Shown: positions 36,193-48,543, numbered from the stretch's first letter. The stretch: 64,000 nucleotides of DNA from Dryomyza anilis (GCA_951804985.1 OX638132.1:86494696-86558695); one strand, 5' to 3'. Notes: generated by a model from the letters alone, not told the origin. Numbers and translations are program-made.

Positions 36193-37623
36193 ATGGCCAA
36201 CAAGTGCGAAACGCCAAACTGTGGTAAGGACGCCACACTGCAATGTCCAACATGCCTAAAGCTAGGTATTCCCGGCTCTTTCTTTTGCTCACAGCCATGC
36301 TTCAAGGGCAACTGGAAGGAGCACAAAGTGATACATGCTTTGGCTGGTAATTATTACGAAAATATTTTATATTATAAATGTTATAACACATTTAACACTT
36401 GCAGAGGGCGCCGCTAAACCCAAAGTCAACGTGGAGTCGAACGGCTACAGTCCCTGGCCATACTATCGCTTCACCGGCAATCTGCGCCCTTATCCACAGA
36501 CACCTAAGCGTACGGTCCCGGAGAGCATTGAGCGGCCAGACTACGCCGATCACCCAGGTATTCATAACACCCCGGTATTCATAACACCCCATTTTCGAAT
36601 CACGCCCACATTCTACGTGATGATTACTGTTACTAATTGATACAACATCGTTTTACTAACGTACAACATTTTTTTTATCAGCCGGTCGTGCTGCCTCTGA
36701 GGAGGCCATGCGCGGCAACACCTCTATCAAGGTGCTGGACGACGATGAGATTGAGGCTATGCGTGTGGCTGGCCGTCTGGGTCGCGAGTGCATCAACGAG
36801 GCAGCCAAAGCCGTTGACGTAGGCGTAACCACTGACGAACTGGATCGTCTGGTGCACGAGGCTGCCATTGAGCGCGACTGCTACCCATCGCCGCTGAACT
36901 ACTACAACTTCCCGGCATCATGCTGCACCTCGGTGAACGAGGTCATCTGTCACGGCATACCCGATACGCGGCCACTGCAGGACGGTGACCTTTGCAACGT
37001 CGATGTCACCGTGTATCATCATGGGTTCCACGGTGATCTCAACGAGACCTTCTTTGTGGGCAATGTCTCGGAGAAACACAAGAAACTGGTGAAGATCACC
37101 TACGAGTCTCTGGCCAAGGCCATTGAATTAGTGCGGTACGACTATGCGATGGCACAAAGACTACAATATAATAAAAATATTTGATTTTAGGCCAGGTGTG
37201 AAGTACCGCGAGATTGGAAATGTCATTCAGAAGCATGTGGCGCCACATGGCTTTAGCGTGGTGAAGAGCTATTGCGGTCATGGCATACATCGTCTCTTTC
37301 ATACTGCACCCAATGTGCCACACTATGCTAGTGAGTTGTTTTAGCAATAAATCATTTTCGATTTAATGCCTTTCAATAATCCTCTTTCAGAGAATTCTGC
37401 CGTTGGTGTAATGAAAGCCGGTCACTGCTTCACTATTGAGCCCATGATTTCAGAGGGCTCCGCCAAGAATGAGCAGTGGCCCGATGACTGGACCGCCGTC
37501 ACTGGTGACGGCCTCTTCTCGGCGCAGTTCGAACAAACGCTGCTGGTCACAGACAATGGTTGTGAAATACTGACACGTCGTCGCGAAAACAATGGCCAGC
37601 CTTGGTTCATGGACAAAATGTAA
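36193..37623 (+). CDS. Metap1: Methionine aminopeptidase 1 (type I, cytosolic), 5 exons
   Basis: Co-translationally removes the initiator methionine from nascent proteins at the ribosome. The coding exons are 36193-36346, 36405-36557, 36682-37135, 37191-37330 and 37391-37623, all with GT-AG introns of 55-124 nt, and they join in frame to 377 aa. Residues 1-52 form the N-terminal C6H2 zinc finger (C5, C10, C18, C21, C32, C36, H44, H48) that the family uses for ribosome association. The pita-bread peptidase domain follows: substrate-binding H193 and metal ligands D210, D221, H284, E317 and E348, with the type-I signature around [11 protein letters not shown]. The ATG at 36193 was chosen because translation from it starts directly into the zinc finger; an in-frame GTG lies 15 nt upstream. 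Length fits the animal enzyme. Codons are rich in G/C at third positions, unlike the surroundings. Convergent with Rpb10. Exon borders were read by eye but keep frame throughout. Confidence 0.97.
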
Positions 37624-37715
37624 AAATTTTTTTCGTTACCACCCTCACTTACCAGTCTCATCTAAACAGTGACAATTTTTATATTCAGCTGTTAACCGGC
37701 TACAGTTGTATCATG

Positions 37716-37721
37716 ATTAAA
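37716..37721 (+). promoter_or_regulatory. Possible poly(A) signal of Metap1 (ATTAAA)
   Basis: ATTAAA lies 93 nt past the Metap1 stop codon and is the nearest variant of the polyadenylation hexamer. No AATAAA occurs between the two convergent genes on this strand, so the transcript may end here or overlap the 3' end of Rpb10. Confidence 0.35.
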
Positions 37722-37825
37722 ACATTGAAATTGCAATACTTTTTATGACAAATATATTTGCTTAACTCTTATACAAAACAAAACCCTAATTTAAACTTAT
37801 TTCACGACTATTAGTCAGCCATTCT

Positions 37826-38916
<1,091 letters not shown>

Positions 38917-41900
38917 CTAGCGTTCTGGCTGCTGCTGTTGATCGCTGTCTTCGTCATCTCGCTGATGCTCACTGGAGACCTCAACAGAAGATGAGACCTC
39001 GAAAGAGTTTTCGTTCGCACTTAGACCGCGTGCGTTGGCATCCTCTACGATACCTTTTTTCAGATTATCGGAGCGCTTTTGAATTCTCGACTAAGTAGAA
39101 GAAAAAGATTTATAAAAAATTGCTATTAATTTAAAAATTAATGAAATAAATACCCCGTCGGAAAAGGCCTCCTCGTCGGGCACAAATATCCGCAAAGGCG
39201 TATCGGCGCCCAGTTGTTGCTGCACAAGACGTTGATGTTCTTCGAAAGCAAATGCAGCAGGATCTGCATGTTGCTGAGGTTGCAGTTGTTGTTGTGGGTG
39301 ATGCAATTGAATTTGTTGCTGTTGTGGTTGCTGTTGATGCAACTGTTGTTGTTGTTGTTGTTGTTGCAAATGCTGCTGGTGCTGCTGCAGTTCCAACAAG
39401 TGATTTTGCTGCTGTTGCAGCAGCAACTGTTGCTCGTCTTGTTCATGCTGCAATTGCGCCAAATGTTGCTGCTCCTGCTGTAGCTGCACCTGCGCCAAAT
39501 GTTGCTGCTCCTGCTGCAGCTGGACCTGCTGATAGTGCTTCTGTTGCTGCAGTTCCAGTGATGCCTGTTCCGCTACCAACTGCTGACGCTGAGCCTCTTC
39601 CTCGGCGTACGATTGCAGCAACTGCGACGAATCATGATGCGAGTTCCCAAAGAAGTTTGAAACGACAAAACCACTCTCGGGCGTCGTAGATGTTAACGCA
39701 GTGTTCGTCAGGCGGAAAGGCGCCGCTACTTCAAAGGCCTGGTGATGAGACTCACCCAGCGCAGGCGCAGCGATTAGGGCAGCAAATTGTGGCGCCGAAT
39801 CTAGCACTGGATGAATGTTGTTGTGTGGGTCTTTGGCTGCCTGCAGGATCTGACCATTGCTGGCGACCTCCTGCGTGAGATCAGCATCCACGTAGCCAGC
39901 CTCAATCACATTGGCGACGGGCTTGAAGAGCTGCTGCTGGTGCTGCGTGTACAGATTGTTGGACTGCGTCACCAAGTACGTGGGGTTGTAGACAGAGATG
40001 GGTGCACCAACATTGGGCGTGGCTATATATTGCGGCAGTTGAGACTGCTGTGCGAATTGGATGGGATATATTTCAGGCGCTGCCTGATTGGCGTGTAGCT
40101 GCTGCTGGGCGCCTATAATCTGCACCAGTGGTTGCGCCGCTGGCGGCAAGTAGTTGCTCTGTACGTCCGCAGGCAGCGGTTTGCCGTTGCTGGGCTGATT
40201 GAAGGACTCAATGGCAGGACGCACCTTGGCTGCGGGTAGCGATGGATCTGGATCCGGTGCGAACAACTTCTGTGAGCCCGAGAATGGATCGAGTATGGTT
40301 TGGTCATTGGTGTTGTCCTCAGTTACTTGGTAATGGCTTTTGGAAGGGTGGTAGGTTTGTTGCTGAGGTTGTTCGAAGTGATCCTCGTGATGTATGTGGT
40401 TGTCGTGCAGTGCGAGATTAGGGGCGGGTATTGTGTGAATTGGTGCAAAGTGCTCAGAGATGAAGTTGGTGTGTGCTTCCAACTGCAACGTAGAATAGTG
40501 AAGAGTTTCTAGACTGTGCCAGGGTTATATTCTAGGTACTTTAATACTTACGGGTAATTTTTGTATCTCTCCAACATTTGTGAAGGACGATGATGTAGTC
40601 GAGGGCAACTCGTATTGGAATGGTTTCTCGTAGGTCAGCGATGGCTTGGACATTGGTTTCGAATTGGACAGCTTGAACTTCAGAGGCTTACGCTGCATGG
40701 GTTTCGCCATCATCGAACCGGGCTTAAGATACATTGGAGCAGATAGTTTTATTGGGCGTCCCATGGGTCGTGTGTGAAAGTTGTTGACATGATGCTGGTG
40801 CCCGTGGGCGTGTACATGTCCATGTACATTTCCATGTGCATGTCCATTGGCATGTGCATGACCGGGACGTCCTTTGAGTACAAGTGGCACCGGTTGGTCA
40901 CTGCGAATTTGGACAACTAGAGTGCGTTGTTTACCGCCTGGATTGCGTCCAACAGCGATTTGTTTGCCGTTCTTTGGCGGCCAGTTGTGAAAGACCATAG
41001 GACGTTTGGACACGGGCGGCTCACAGGTAACGAGTACGACCAGTGTCGCTAAGATAAGAGTCGATGAAAGCAGCTGAAAAGAAATAACAAATAATATATA
41101 AAATCTAGCAGAGACTCGTGCAGCGGAATACACTCAGAAAAAATCCTATTAAAATTGGTCAATAGGACATTTATTGATTTAATAGTATACAAAAAATAAA
41201 TATTTTAATATAAACACAAAAACAATTTAATAGTATTTTGTAGTATTTAATGGTATTTACTCATTAAAATAATAATTTATCTTATTGCTTAATTTTAATA
41301 ACAAAAAAAATTAATTTTATAGGTTTTTTTCTGAATGTAATCAAAAGAAGAATATACTACTTTTCTCAATGACAATTCGTAGAATTCTTCCCCGAAAAAT
41401 TCTTCCCCGTATAATATTTCTTCATAGAATTTTTCCCAGAGAAAATGTTCTCCGAGAAAATTATTTACCGTATACCTCGGGGAAATTATTTCATTTGAGA
41501 TCAACTTTTTCAATATTTTTTTTTCATTGTAGTGGACATTTTTTTTTTTAGTTTTAGTGTGGTGTGTTTTGAAGTGGTGAATTTAGTTGAGGTGAGTTTC
41601 GGTGTGGTGAGTTCAGGTGTGGTGTATATACAAACAGCCACAAATATATAATAAGATAGTTATAGTTATTCAGTCGACTTTATACAACTCAACTTAAAAT
41701 ACGGAAAATCGGGAAAAAGCGCCACATTCAGAGAATGCTAAAAGTTATCTTTCGGCCAAACATTTGTACTTCAAAAAGACATATTTATCTTAACATTTCG
41801 AACAATTTTCGAATATCGGTAACATTTAATAGATAACTTAATGTCATATTTCAGACATCATTTGTCAAGTTTGATTTTTGGAAAATTATTATTTTGTACA

Positions 41901-43852
41901 AGGTCCTCTTATAGAAACTAAAAAATATTAAAATACGGGAAATACTTTGACCCTTTCCCTCTTTCACATTTATGCTATTCGTTGTAACATCTTACTGAAT
42001 CATGAGTACATGATTGACAAGTCTCCTTATATCTAAAACATCTAGAAGAAATAATTGCAATAAATCTTTTCTGAGGTGCTTAAATAACACTATGTTTATC
42101 TTATTACTTATCGGCTAAAAAATGGAAAAGTAAAACAAAAATGTTAATGACTTTCAAAAATTGTGACATTTACTATTACGTCTGAAGTTTGAATATCAAG
42201 TTGATCTGACATCACGTTCTCATTTTTAAATTGCCATTTTAAATTAAGAGTTGATTTTGTCCGGCTAAGATTTTATTTATGAGTCCCTATTTCTGATTGT
42301 ATTTCTATGTTGAGTATTTATCTAGATTGAACATATTTAGGTTGAACATTTGAACGATTCCAGTAGTTTCCTTATGGGAATACGAGACCGATACAAGACA
42401 ATACCGTATTGAGTATGCCAATCGGGTGATTGGACGGTCAATGAGTGATAGTAACTAGTCTTAGTTCTAACCCAATTGGAGTTCATAGGAGGTGATTAAT
42501 GCTGTTATGTTATTCTTTGTTCAACGTTTTAATAGATAGGTATCTTAAACAAAAACCCGAATTATATTTCTCAGACAAGGACCAACAACATATAAAAAAG
42601 TATATCCTGTATACAACGGAAATTCTTTATATCGAGTTTGAATATAACTGTAGGTCATGTTTCTATTTTCTATCGAATTTCATAAATTTGTATACAATCT
42701 GTTTTGAATTCAATTACACAATACAAAAAATTGAACAAACGAATTCAAATCGTTCAAGCAAGCGGATTGAATTCATTGAAAAACAAATTTTTTGTACTGA
42801 AACATAGGCGCATAATCATACACATTTAAAAATCGACTTTAAATTTCGATTTTAAATCAGCTTTTTGACAATTTATTCTAAACAAAATTTGTCAAAAAAG
42901 TCGAATTTTTAAAAAAATCGACTTTAAATTGTCTAAGATTATGCGCCATTAAATTTAAAACCCTTTGTTTACAAATTGTATTTGAAATTCGATCGAAAGC
43001 CGGAAAATTGCTGTATATCTCTTGTAAAAGGGTGTCGTATGACATTCGTTTCGATATCGTTACGAGATCAGTGAGAGAAGAATGATGATTTCGGACACTT
43101 TCTCGTAGCGTTATCGAGAGACAAATTGGACCTACATTGTATGTAGAAATCAATGTGTTCTTTCGAAGTTTTTTTCGGTACGAGATATTTTTTGAAATCA
43201 GAATAATATCGAGAGCGAGTTTACACTATAGAGAAAATAGCTAGAGATAGAGCAAAATAGAGCAAAAAATCTCAAAGAGTTGTGTTAACACTACATAGAG
43301 CTCCACGGTACGGAGCTCTACGGTAGATTTTTTTTCTCTATCTCTAGCTAATTTCTCTATCGTGTAATCGTGCCTTAAGAACAAAATTAACAAGATTTGA
43401 TATTGCTTAAAAAAAATATTGAGATATCAATACGAATAATGTTTATATATCATATCTTGTCAAAGAATTTGATTATACGAGACAAATTTAGAATCGATAA
43501 AGCTTTTTTTTATCGAAGTTAACAGAGACAAATTTGAGGGATCTGAGGTCTCTGAGACATAGCCAGTCCGTAAAATAGTAAAACTGTTACACAGTGTTAT
43601 TGTCGTCTACAAAATTTATGTTTATTATTAAATGAAAATTAGGCGTCATTTTACAGTTAATGATAATAACATAATTATGTACATTGTACAACGTCGAAAA
43701 GATTTTGTTTTTCCGTTTTGAACACTAACAATTAACTACTTCAGACCGTAGTGCATCACATTTACTTTCTAAAACATTAATGAAAATCAATGTCAATGTC
43801 TTTTTGCTTTGGCATTAACATTGATTTAATCGGAGCCACTTACGTGTGGCAT
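38917..43852 (-). CDS. Predicted secreted His-rich and Gln-rich protein, 3 firm exons plus proposed first exon
   Basis: Family not recognised. Minus-strand exons: 41073-40552, 40482-39154 and 39090-38917. All junctions are phase 0 with clear GT-AG introns of 69 and 63 nt. The first firm exon opens with a hydrophobic stretch (LLSSTLILATLVVLV) but has no start codon after its acceptor. The best upstream match is 43852-43844, ATGCCACAC followed by GTAAGT, also phase 0, giving MPH joined to the hydrophobic stretch and a plausible signal peptide. With it the protein is 677 aa. Residues about 74-103 form a Gly-His alternating segment that could bind metal. A basic Lys/Pro/Met-rich segment follows, and residues about 470-590 are dominated by Gln, partly as polyQ. 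The C-terminus is acidic and Ser/Glu-rich and ends QQQQPER. The composition suggests an extracellular or matrix-type protein; this is inference. The long first intron holds several small mobile elements. Confidence 0.8.
41131..41337 (+). mobile_element. MITE family A, copy in first intron of the His/Gln-rich gene
   Basis: CACTCAGAAAAAAT at the left and TTTTTTTCTGAATG at the right are inverted. Flanked by TA on both sides (41129-41130 and 41338-41339). Only 57 bp from the splice acceptor of the next exon. Confidence 0.75.
41345..41627 (-). mobile_element. Fragment of the Helitron-like minisatellite element
   Basis: On the minus strand it shows CACCACACCTGAACTCACCA-type units, then the GGGGAAGAATTCTAC-type array. 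The order matches the two larger copies. Both ends are lost. Confidence 0.6.
42640..43010. mobile_element. Inverted-repeat element J, copy interrupted by element K
   Basis: AATTCAAATCGTTCAAGCAA, GATTGAATTCATTGAAAAAC and AAATTCGATCGAAAGCCGGA follow the order of the clean copy at 48292-48543. A separate palindromic element (42807-42947) splits it. Confidence 0.6.
42807..42947. mobile_element. Small palindromic element K with GGCGCATAATC termini
   Basis: GGCGCATAATC at 42807 and GATTATGCGCC ending 42947 are perfect inverted 11-mers; inside, AAAAATCGACTTTAAAT and its complement extend the stem. 141 bp, non-coding. Confidence 0.75.
43215..43373. mobile_element. Small inverted-repeat element L with a nested palindrome
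   Basis: Outer arms: TTACACTATAGAGAAAATAG with TAGCTAGAGATAGAG on the left, and their near-complement to 43373. In the centre AGAGCTCCACGG.ACGGAGCTCT forms another hairpin. About 160 bp, non-coding. Confidence 0.65.
43844..43852 (-). other. Proposed 9-nt first coding exon of the His/Gln-rich secreted protein gene
   Basis: ATGCCACAC is followed at once by a consensus GTAAGT donor and preceded by GAGAA. It gives M-P-H in phase 0, exactly the phase needed by the acceptor at 41074. An alternative start near 44385 with a GTAAGT donor was in the wrong phase. Tiny first coding exons are common in secreted-protein genes of flies. Prediction only; no transcript evidence. Confidence 0.45.
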
Positions 43853-45569
43853 TTCTCGAAACGTGTCTATTGTAGTTTATAATTAGTTATTAATAAAACA
43901 AGCTATAATTTTGTTCGAATTGATTTGGAATGGGCAAACGCTTTACCACTCAATTAACAGCATCCAGCATCGAAGAATAGTTTCTCCTGAAAGTAGCGCA
44001 ATGAACGCGTTAGCTGGCTATTAACAAAATCTGTGGCTTGAACCGTACGTGTTAATATAAGTACCAATAAATTTTTGTAAATTAAATCCAAAACATCTGA
44101 GTGGCCAAATGCCGATCTATGTGTTTTTTTTCTCAAAGAATAAAGTGAAATGCGCACTGTCCACAATCAGTTTCTTATGTTAAACGCGTTGGAATTGCAA
44201 GTATTTTGTCTCTATAATTGGCCCATTAAAATAACAGTGACTAAAAATACCAACCAACCGAGCGTGGTAATATGTACCACACTCGTCACGACAATTTCAC
44301 TTGTTGACCAAAATATCCTCTGAGCTTGCGGTCTTTTGTTTGCATTTAATAAAGCATAATACTTACAATAAATAAATTTCGACTTTAACATTTTTCGTAT
44401 TTTCCTCACTTTTGTTTTTTTTTTGTTTTTCGTATTTTGTTTTTAGTTTCATTAGGTGTCTGTCTGTCATGTCATGGCATAAAAACTATAATCAAACTAA
44501 CGTCGTTACGTGTGCTGATTTTTAATTCAATTACGGATTGTGGCAAGTTGTGCTTCATTTCATGCTAATTCACATGTTGTCGATCTCGATGTTTTAGTTT
44601 TCTTTTCGTTTTCCTTCCATTACGGAAAATGTTCAAGTTCAATGCACAACAATAAATTATGATGTGCATGAAATATAATTTTTTTAATTTACTTGGTTAA
44701 TTAACGAATAAAGAAACATTAAAGATAATCATTAAAATTTATTTTTGCGAAAGTTCAGATAGTAATTCAAAAACAAGTTCAATATTAAATTAGATATTTC
44801 CCATTTGCTTTGCTAAAACTTAGAAAAAGTAATTTATCCTAGACTATTGTCCTAAAATTCTTCGTTGACCATTTTTCCTGTTTCAGTGACATTATTTTTT
44901 ATGATTGGGAATGATTCTATATCTGTCACAAAATACTAAAAACTGTACACGAAGAAAATTGTTACTGCACGTATAGAAAAGATTTGCTTGAATATGTTTG
45001 AATGTAATTAAAAAGTAATACGAAATTGCCATACATGTATTAGGAATGAATGAAACACAGAAAATGCTAATCAAATCTAAATACAACGTATGTTTGCCAC
45101 GCTCGTCTTATTTCGATAATTTATCGACTGACGAAGTTGGCAACGTTGTGCAGCATTTTCTACCTACGACATCTTGTGCCATCGTTTGAACATATTGATG
45201 TTAAAAAAACAAACAAAAAAGAAATTGAATTTAAATAAATATATTCTTGCAACATTCTTCTTGTATACGAAGTTGGCACTCGTTGAGCAGAATTTTCTTC
45301 CTACGTCTCTTTTCTCGTCGTTTGCAGTATGTATAGGGTCATTTTAAACATATTGATGTTTGAAAACATACAAAAAAATGTATTCTTGTATATAAAGTTG
45401 ACGCTCGTTGATCGGCATTTTCTGCGTACGTGTCTTTTGTTGTTCGTTGAGAAAACGTGTTCGCATCGGTAATAATTTTGTTACCGACGCATGATTAAAT
45501 AAATATATAAATTGTGTTACAAAAAGTACAAATAGTAACAGAGTATAATATAGTGCAGTATATAATTTC
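43853..45569. other. Upstream region of the His/Gln-rich gene; no other gene found
   Basis: If the 9-nt exon is right, its 5' UTR and promoter lie in 43853-44650, which is less AT-rich than the surroundings. 45100-45460 repeats a theme (ACGAAGTTGGCA.CGTTG.GCA.CATTTTCT.CCTACG) three times at about 150-bp spacing, suggesting an old tandem triplication. Confidence 0.4.
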
Positions 45570-45689
45570 TGAAACTAATGTAAAAAAACCAAAAATAAAA
45601 ATCAGTGTTTCGATTTTTAAACAGAATTTGGCATATTACTTTTTGTACTGAAACAATTGATATGTTTCACTGGAAACATATATATATTC

Positions 45690-45995
45690 AGGTCGTTTAA
45701 AATCATGTTTTAATTTGAACATATTTATGTTTTGGTTCAAATATTTATTTGGTTTGGATGTAGTCATTATTATGTTTCCATTAGAACATAAACCATTTTA
45801 AGGGGCAACATTAAAATGTTTCCGTGATATTATAATGTAAGTCAGAGCTCATTACAACACTGTTCAAGATTCAATACAACCCAGTTTACAAATGATTTAT
45901 CAGTCAATTATATATTATGTTTACATAAAATTCCAAACATACATGTTAATGCCTGCAAAATTATGTTTGGAAGAGTCCTTTTTTTTGCAGCGTGT
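45690..45995 (-). repeat. Element H, partial copy in opposite orientation
   Basis: Ends TTTTTTTGCAGCGTG with CAAAATTATGTTTGGAAGAG before it, the complement of 27732-27790. The left border is uncertain. Confidence 0.5.
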
Positions 45996-46002
45996 GCTGA
46001 TT

Positions 46003-46310
46003 TATGAATAAGATGTTCATAAAATATATTTTTTCTAATTTTTTTATTTATGAGTTATATTCATAAATAATGTATAATACTAAAAAAAAATGTTAAACAT
46101 TTTAATTATGAATTATCATAAAATAAAACCTACCAATAACTCATGAATGTATTATACATAAAACATGTGTAAACATACTCATATTTTTATTCAATAAATC
46201 ATAATAATTGATTTTTACTAAATCATTATGATTACTTATTCTTGTCTGGATATCAAATTAATTTTTGTAAAATTTATGCGTATATATGATCACGATAATG
46301 TCTGTCCTAA
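46003..46310. repeat. AT-rich element D, copy a
   Basis: GATTTATGAATAAGATGTTC near the left and ATTATGATTACTTATTCTTG near the right are shared, in order, with 53276-56094 and (left part) 58752-58990. Confidence 0.5.
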
Positions 46311-46319
46311 TAGTGTACA

Positions 46320-46435
46320 TTTCTAAGAGGGTATTTTCCTGTAATCATGATTTAAACAGACACACACCTCACACCTCCTAAAGGGTGTTAGAAATGGATG
46401 GGAAGTAAATATATTTTTTAGGGTATAAAGTATTT
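46320..46435 (+). mobile_element. 3' fragment of DINE-1-like subfamily 2
   Basis: GTAATCATGATTTAAACAGA, CACACCTCCTAAAGGGTGTT and a final AGGGTATAAAG mark the right end of the family. Strongly decayed, with the GACA tract almost gone. Confidence 0.5.
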
Positions 46436-46794
46436 TAGATGGTCTTTAATTTGAACTTGTTTTTAAACATATCGAAAATAAATGTCTCAAATATACAAAC
46501 TCTACTTATTGAACCACTAAATTAAACATTTTAGAATCGAATGCTGAGTCGTCTTCTTCTAGAATTGAGTAAATTGGAATTCACATCTTCAAATCTTAAC
46601 ATCTTCAGAAATATTAAAAAGTATCCCAGTATTCGGCAGGTTACTGGCAGAATATTGACAATTATATATATGCAAAAGCGCAGTTTACTGGAAGTTTTTA
46701 CACAGACCACAGCATGTAGTTTATTTTTCAATAAAAACACCAGCCTTCCTAAAGCAGGTTTCACGCAAGTAATCAGCCTGTTCAAAAATATGTA

Positions 46795-47012
46795 CACCCA
46801 GAAAAAATTCCCTCAAATCCCATTAAAATTGGTCAATAGGACAATTATTGATTTAATAGTATACAAAAAATAAATCTTCTCATATAAAATCAATGGCAAT
46901 GTCATGGTATTTTCTGGTATTTAATGGTATTTTCCGATTAAAATAATAATTTATCCTATAGACTATTTTTAATAGTAAAAAACTATTATTTATATAGTAT
47001 TTTTTCTGGGTG
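46795..47012 (+). mobile_element. MITE family A, intact copy
   Basis: CACCCAGAAAAAATTCC at the left and TATTTTTTCTGGGTG at the right are inverted; interior AAATTGGTCAATAGGACAAT and GGCAATGTCATGGTATTTT. TA flanks both ends (46793-46794 and 47013-47014). 218 bp. Confidence 0.85.
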
Positions 47013-48291
47013 TATGTGCTACGGCAGATTTATGGAATGTTTTTGGAATTCTATTTGAAAAAGGCTGCACCAAGGCATGTTTAAAATATATTTTTACTTT
47101 TGAAATAAAACACTGTAGTCTTCAAAGTTTTTTTGTTTTAAATTCAAAGAAAATATTAAATTTAAAATTTAAAAACTTTTAATTTTAATGCGTCTTGTAT
47201 AGTGTATTTAATTATTAAAAAATCTAGTTTAAATTTGACTGCTTTTTATTCTATGCGAATTTTAGCCTAAAAACAACTTTTTTTTTTGTTATTGGCAACA
47301 TTTCTAGTTTTTCTTATAACACATTGCGCGTGTTTATTTCAAGATCGTTGCAAATCATTATTAGTGGCCACTAAATTAGTGCAGAGAATAGAAAAACTGG
47401 CCAAGGCAGATGCTGCAGCCAACGTACACTGTTCGTGGTTAAACGGCACGGCATATGGCGTTTAGTAAGTGAAACCATGCGGGCAAATAATGGTTTTTAA
47501 TTTGAAGAAAGTAATTTTTTCATGGTTTTCATGATTCATGTAAAAACACAAATTCGACATGTTTTCTAAAAATTTAATTTAAGTTTACTTAAATTTAAAT
47601 AAATCGATTTTACGAGTTTATAAAATTAAAATAATGCTGTTTTTGAGTAATTGAGGTGTTGAAATTGTAAATGAAATTAATATCCGTTTAAAACCGATTC
47701 ATTTTTAAACACGTAACTGAAAATTTAAGGTAAAACACAGACCTAAATCGAAATCTTTAACCAGTTTCGATTTTAAACGGGTTTTTATAAATTTGTGAAA
47801 TAGATATAGAACAATTGTTAGTCAAACTAATTTTAAAAATATATTTATTTTGGATTTTTATAAAATTATAATTAAAATTTGTATGTAATTGAATAGTTTG
47901 AAACCGTGACCGAATCGGAAATCTTTTTAAAACCGTTTCATTTTTAAATGCGTAACCGAAAGTGAAACCGTAGCCAAATGATTATACAAAAATCAGAAAT
48001 AAATCGTTATACCTAACCGATATAAATGTGTTCAGGTTTAAACCGGTTAGAAAACGAATATTTGCATAAAATTATGAAATAGAAACAGGCACATTTTAAT
48101 AAAAATAAATCAAACAACTTAAATATTTATCTATTTTTAATAATTAAAATATTAAAGGAATTGAAACCGTAACCGATATTCGTTTCAAACCGATTCATTT
48201 TCAACTCTGCACCTTAAACTTTTATATAAAAATCAGCAATGAACTGAAATCCTAAACCAACATAAACGATTTCAGATATATACCGATTATA
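47013..48291. other. Gene-free by firm evidence; exon-like segment at 47353-47464
   Basis: A 112-bp segment is bounded by TTTATTTCAAG and by a strong donor GTAAGT. On the plus strand it reads CKSLLVATKLVQRIEKLAKA then DAAANVHCSWLNGTAYG without a stop. Third-position bias is weak, and the opposite strand is also open. The rest is AT-rich with repeated AAACCG.TTCATTTTTAAA words spaced about 240 bp apart (near 47690, 47930 and 48190), an old tandem array. Confidence 0.3.
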
Positions 48292-48543
48292 CGGCCATGT
48301 TCCGGCTTTCGATAGATTTCCGATCGTATTTCATACAAAATTTGTAAACAAACGGTTTTGAATTCGATGTCACAATACAAAAATGTGTTTTTCAAATAAA
48401 TTCAAATCGTTGAAGTCAACGCAAACAGATTGAATTCATTGAAAAAACAAATTTTTGTTCTGAGACATCGAATTTAAAACCGTTAGTTTACATATTTTAT
48501 ATGAAATTCGATTGGAATTCGTTCGAAAGTCGGAACATGGCCG
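48292..48543. mobile_element. Inverted-repeat element J, clean copy
   Basis: CGGCCATGTTCCGGCTTTCG and CGAAAGTCGGAACATGGCCG are the termini. Arms continue with AAATTCGAT and ACGGTTTTGAATTCGATGTC/GACATCGAATTTAAAACCGT. 252 bp, flanked by ATA on both sides. Non-coding. Confidence 0.75.

Noticed and set aside
36656..36868. Minus-strand frame opposite Metap1 exon 3
   Set aside because: Shadow of the conserved plus-strand exon; no independent support.
39138..39689. Poly-Asn, poly-Leu and poly-Val frames on both strands
   Set aside because: Out-of-frame readings of the CAG/CAA-rich exon of the secreted-protein gene.
42499..42807. 102-codon plus-strand open frame ending in the element J/K region
   Set aside because: Lys/Asn/Tyr/Phe-rich, runs into a mobile element, no domain. 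Treated as chance.
44212..44409. Alternative first exon (ATG near 44409 or 44391 with GTAAGT donor) for the secreted-protein gene
   Set aside because: The donor leaves phase 1, but the acceptor at 41074 needs phase 0.
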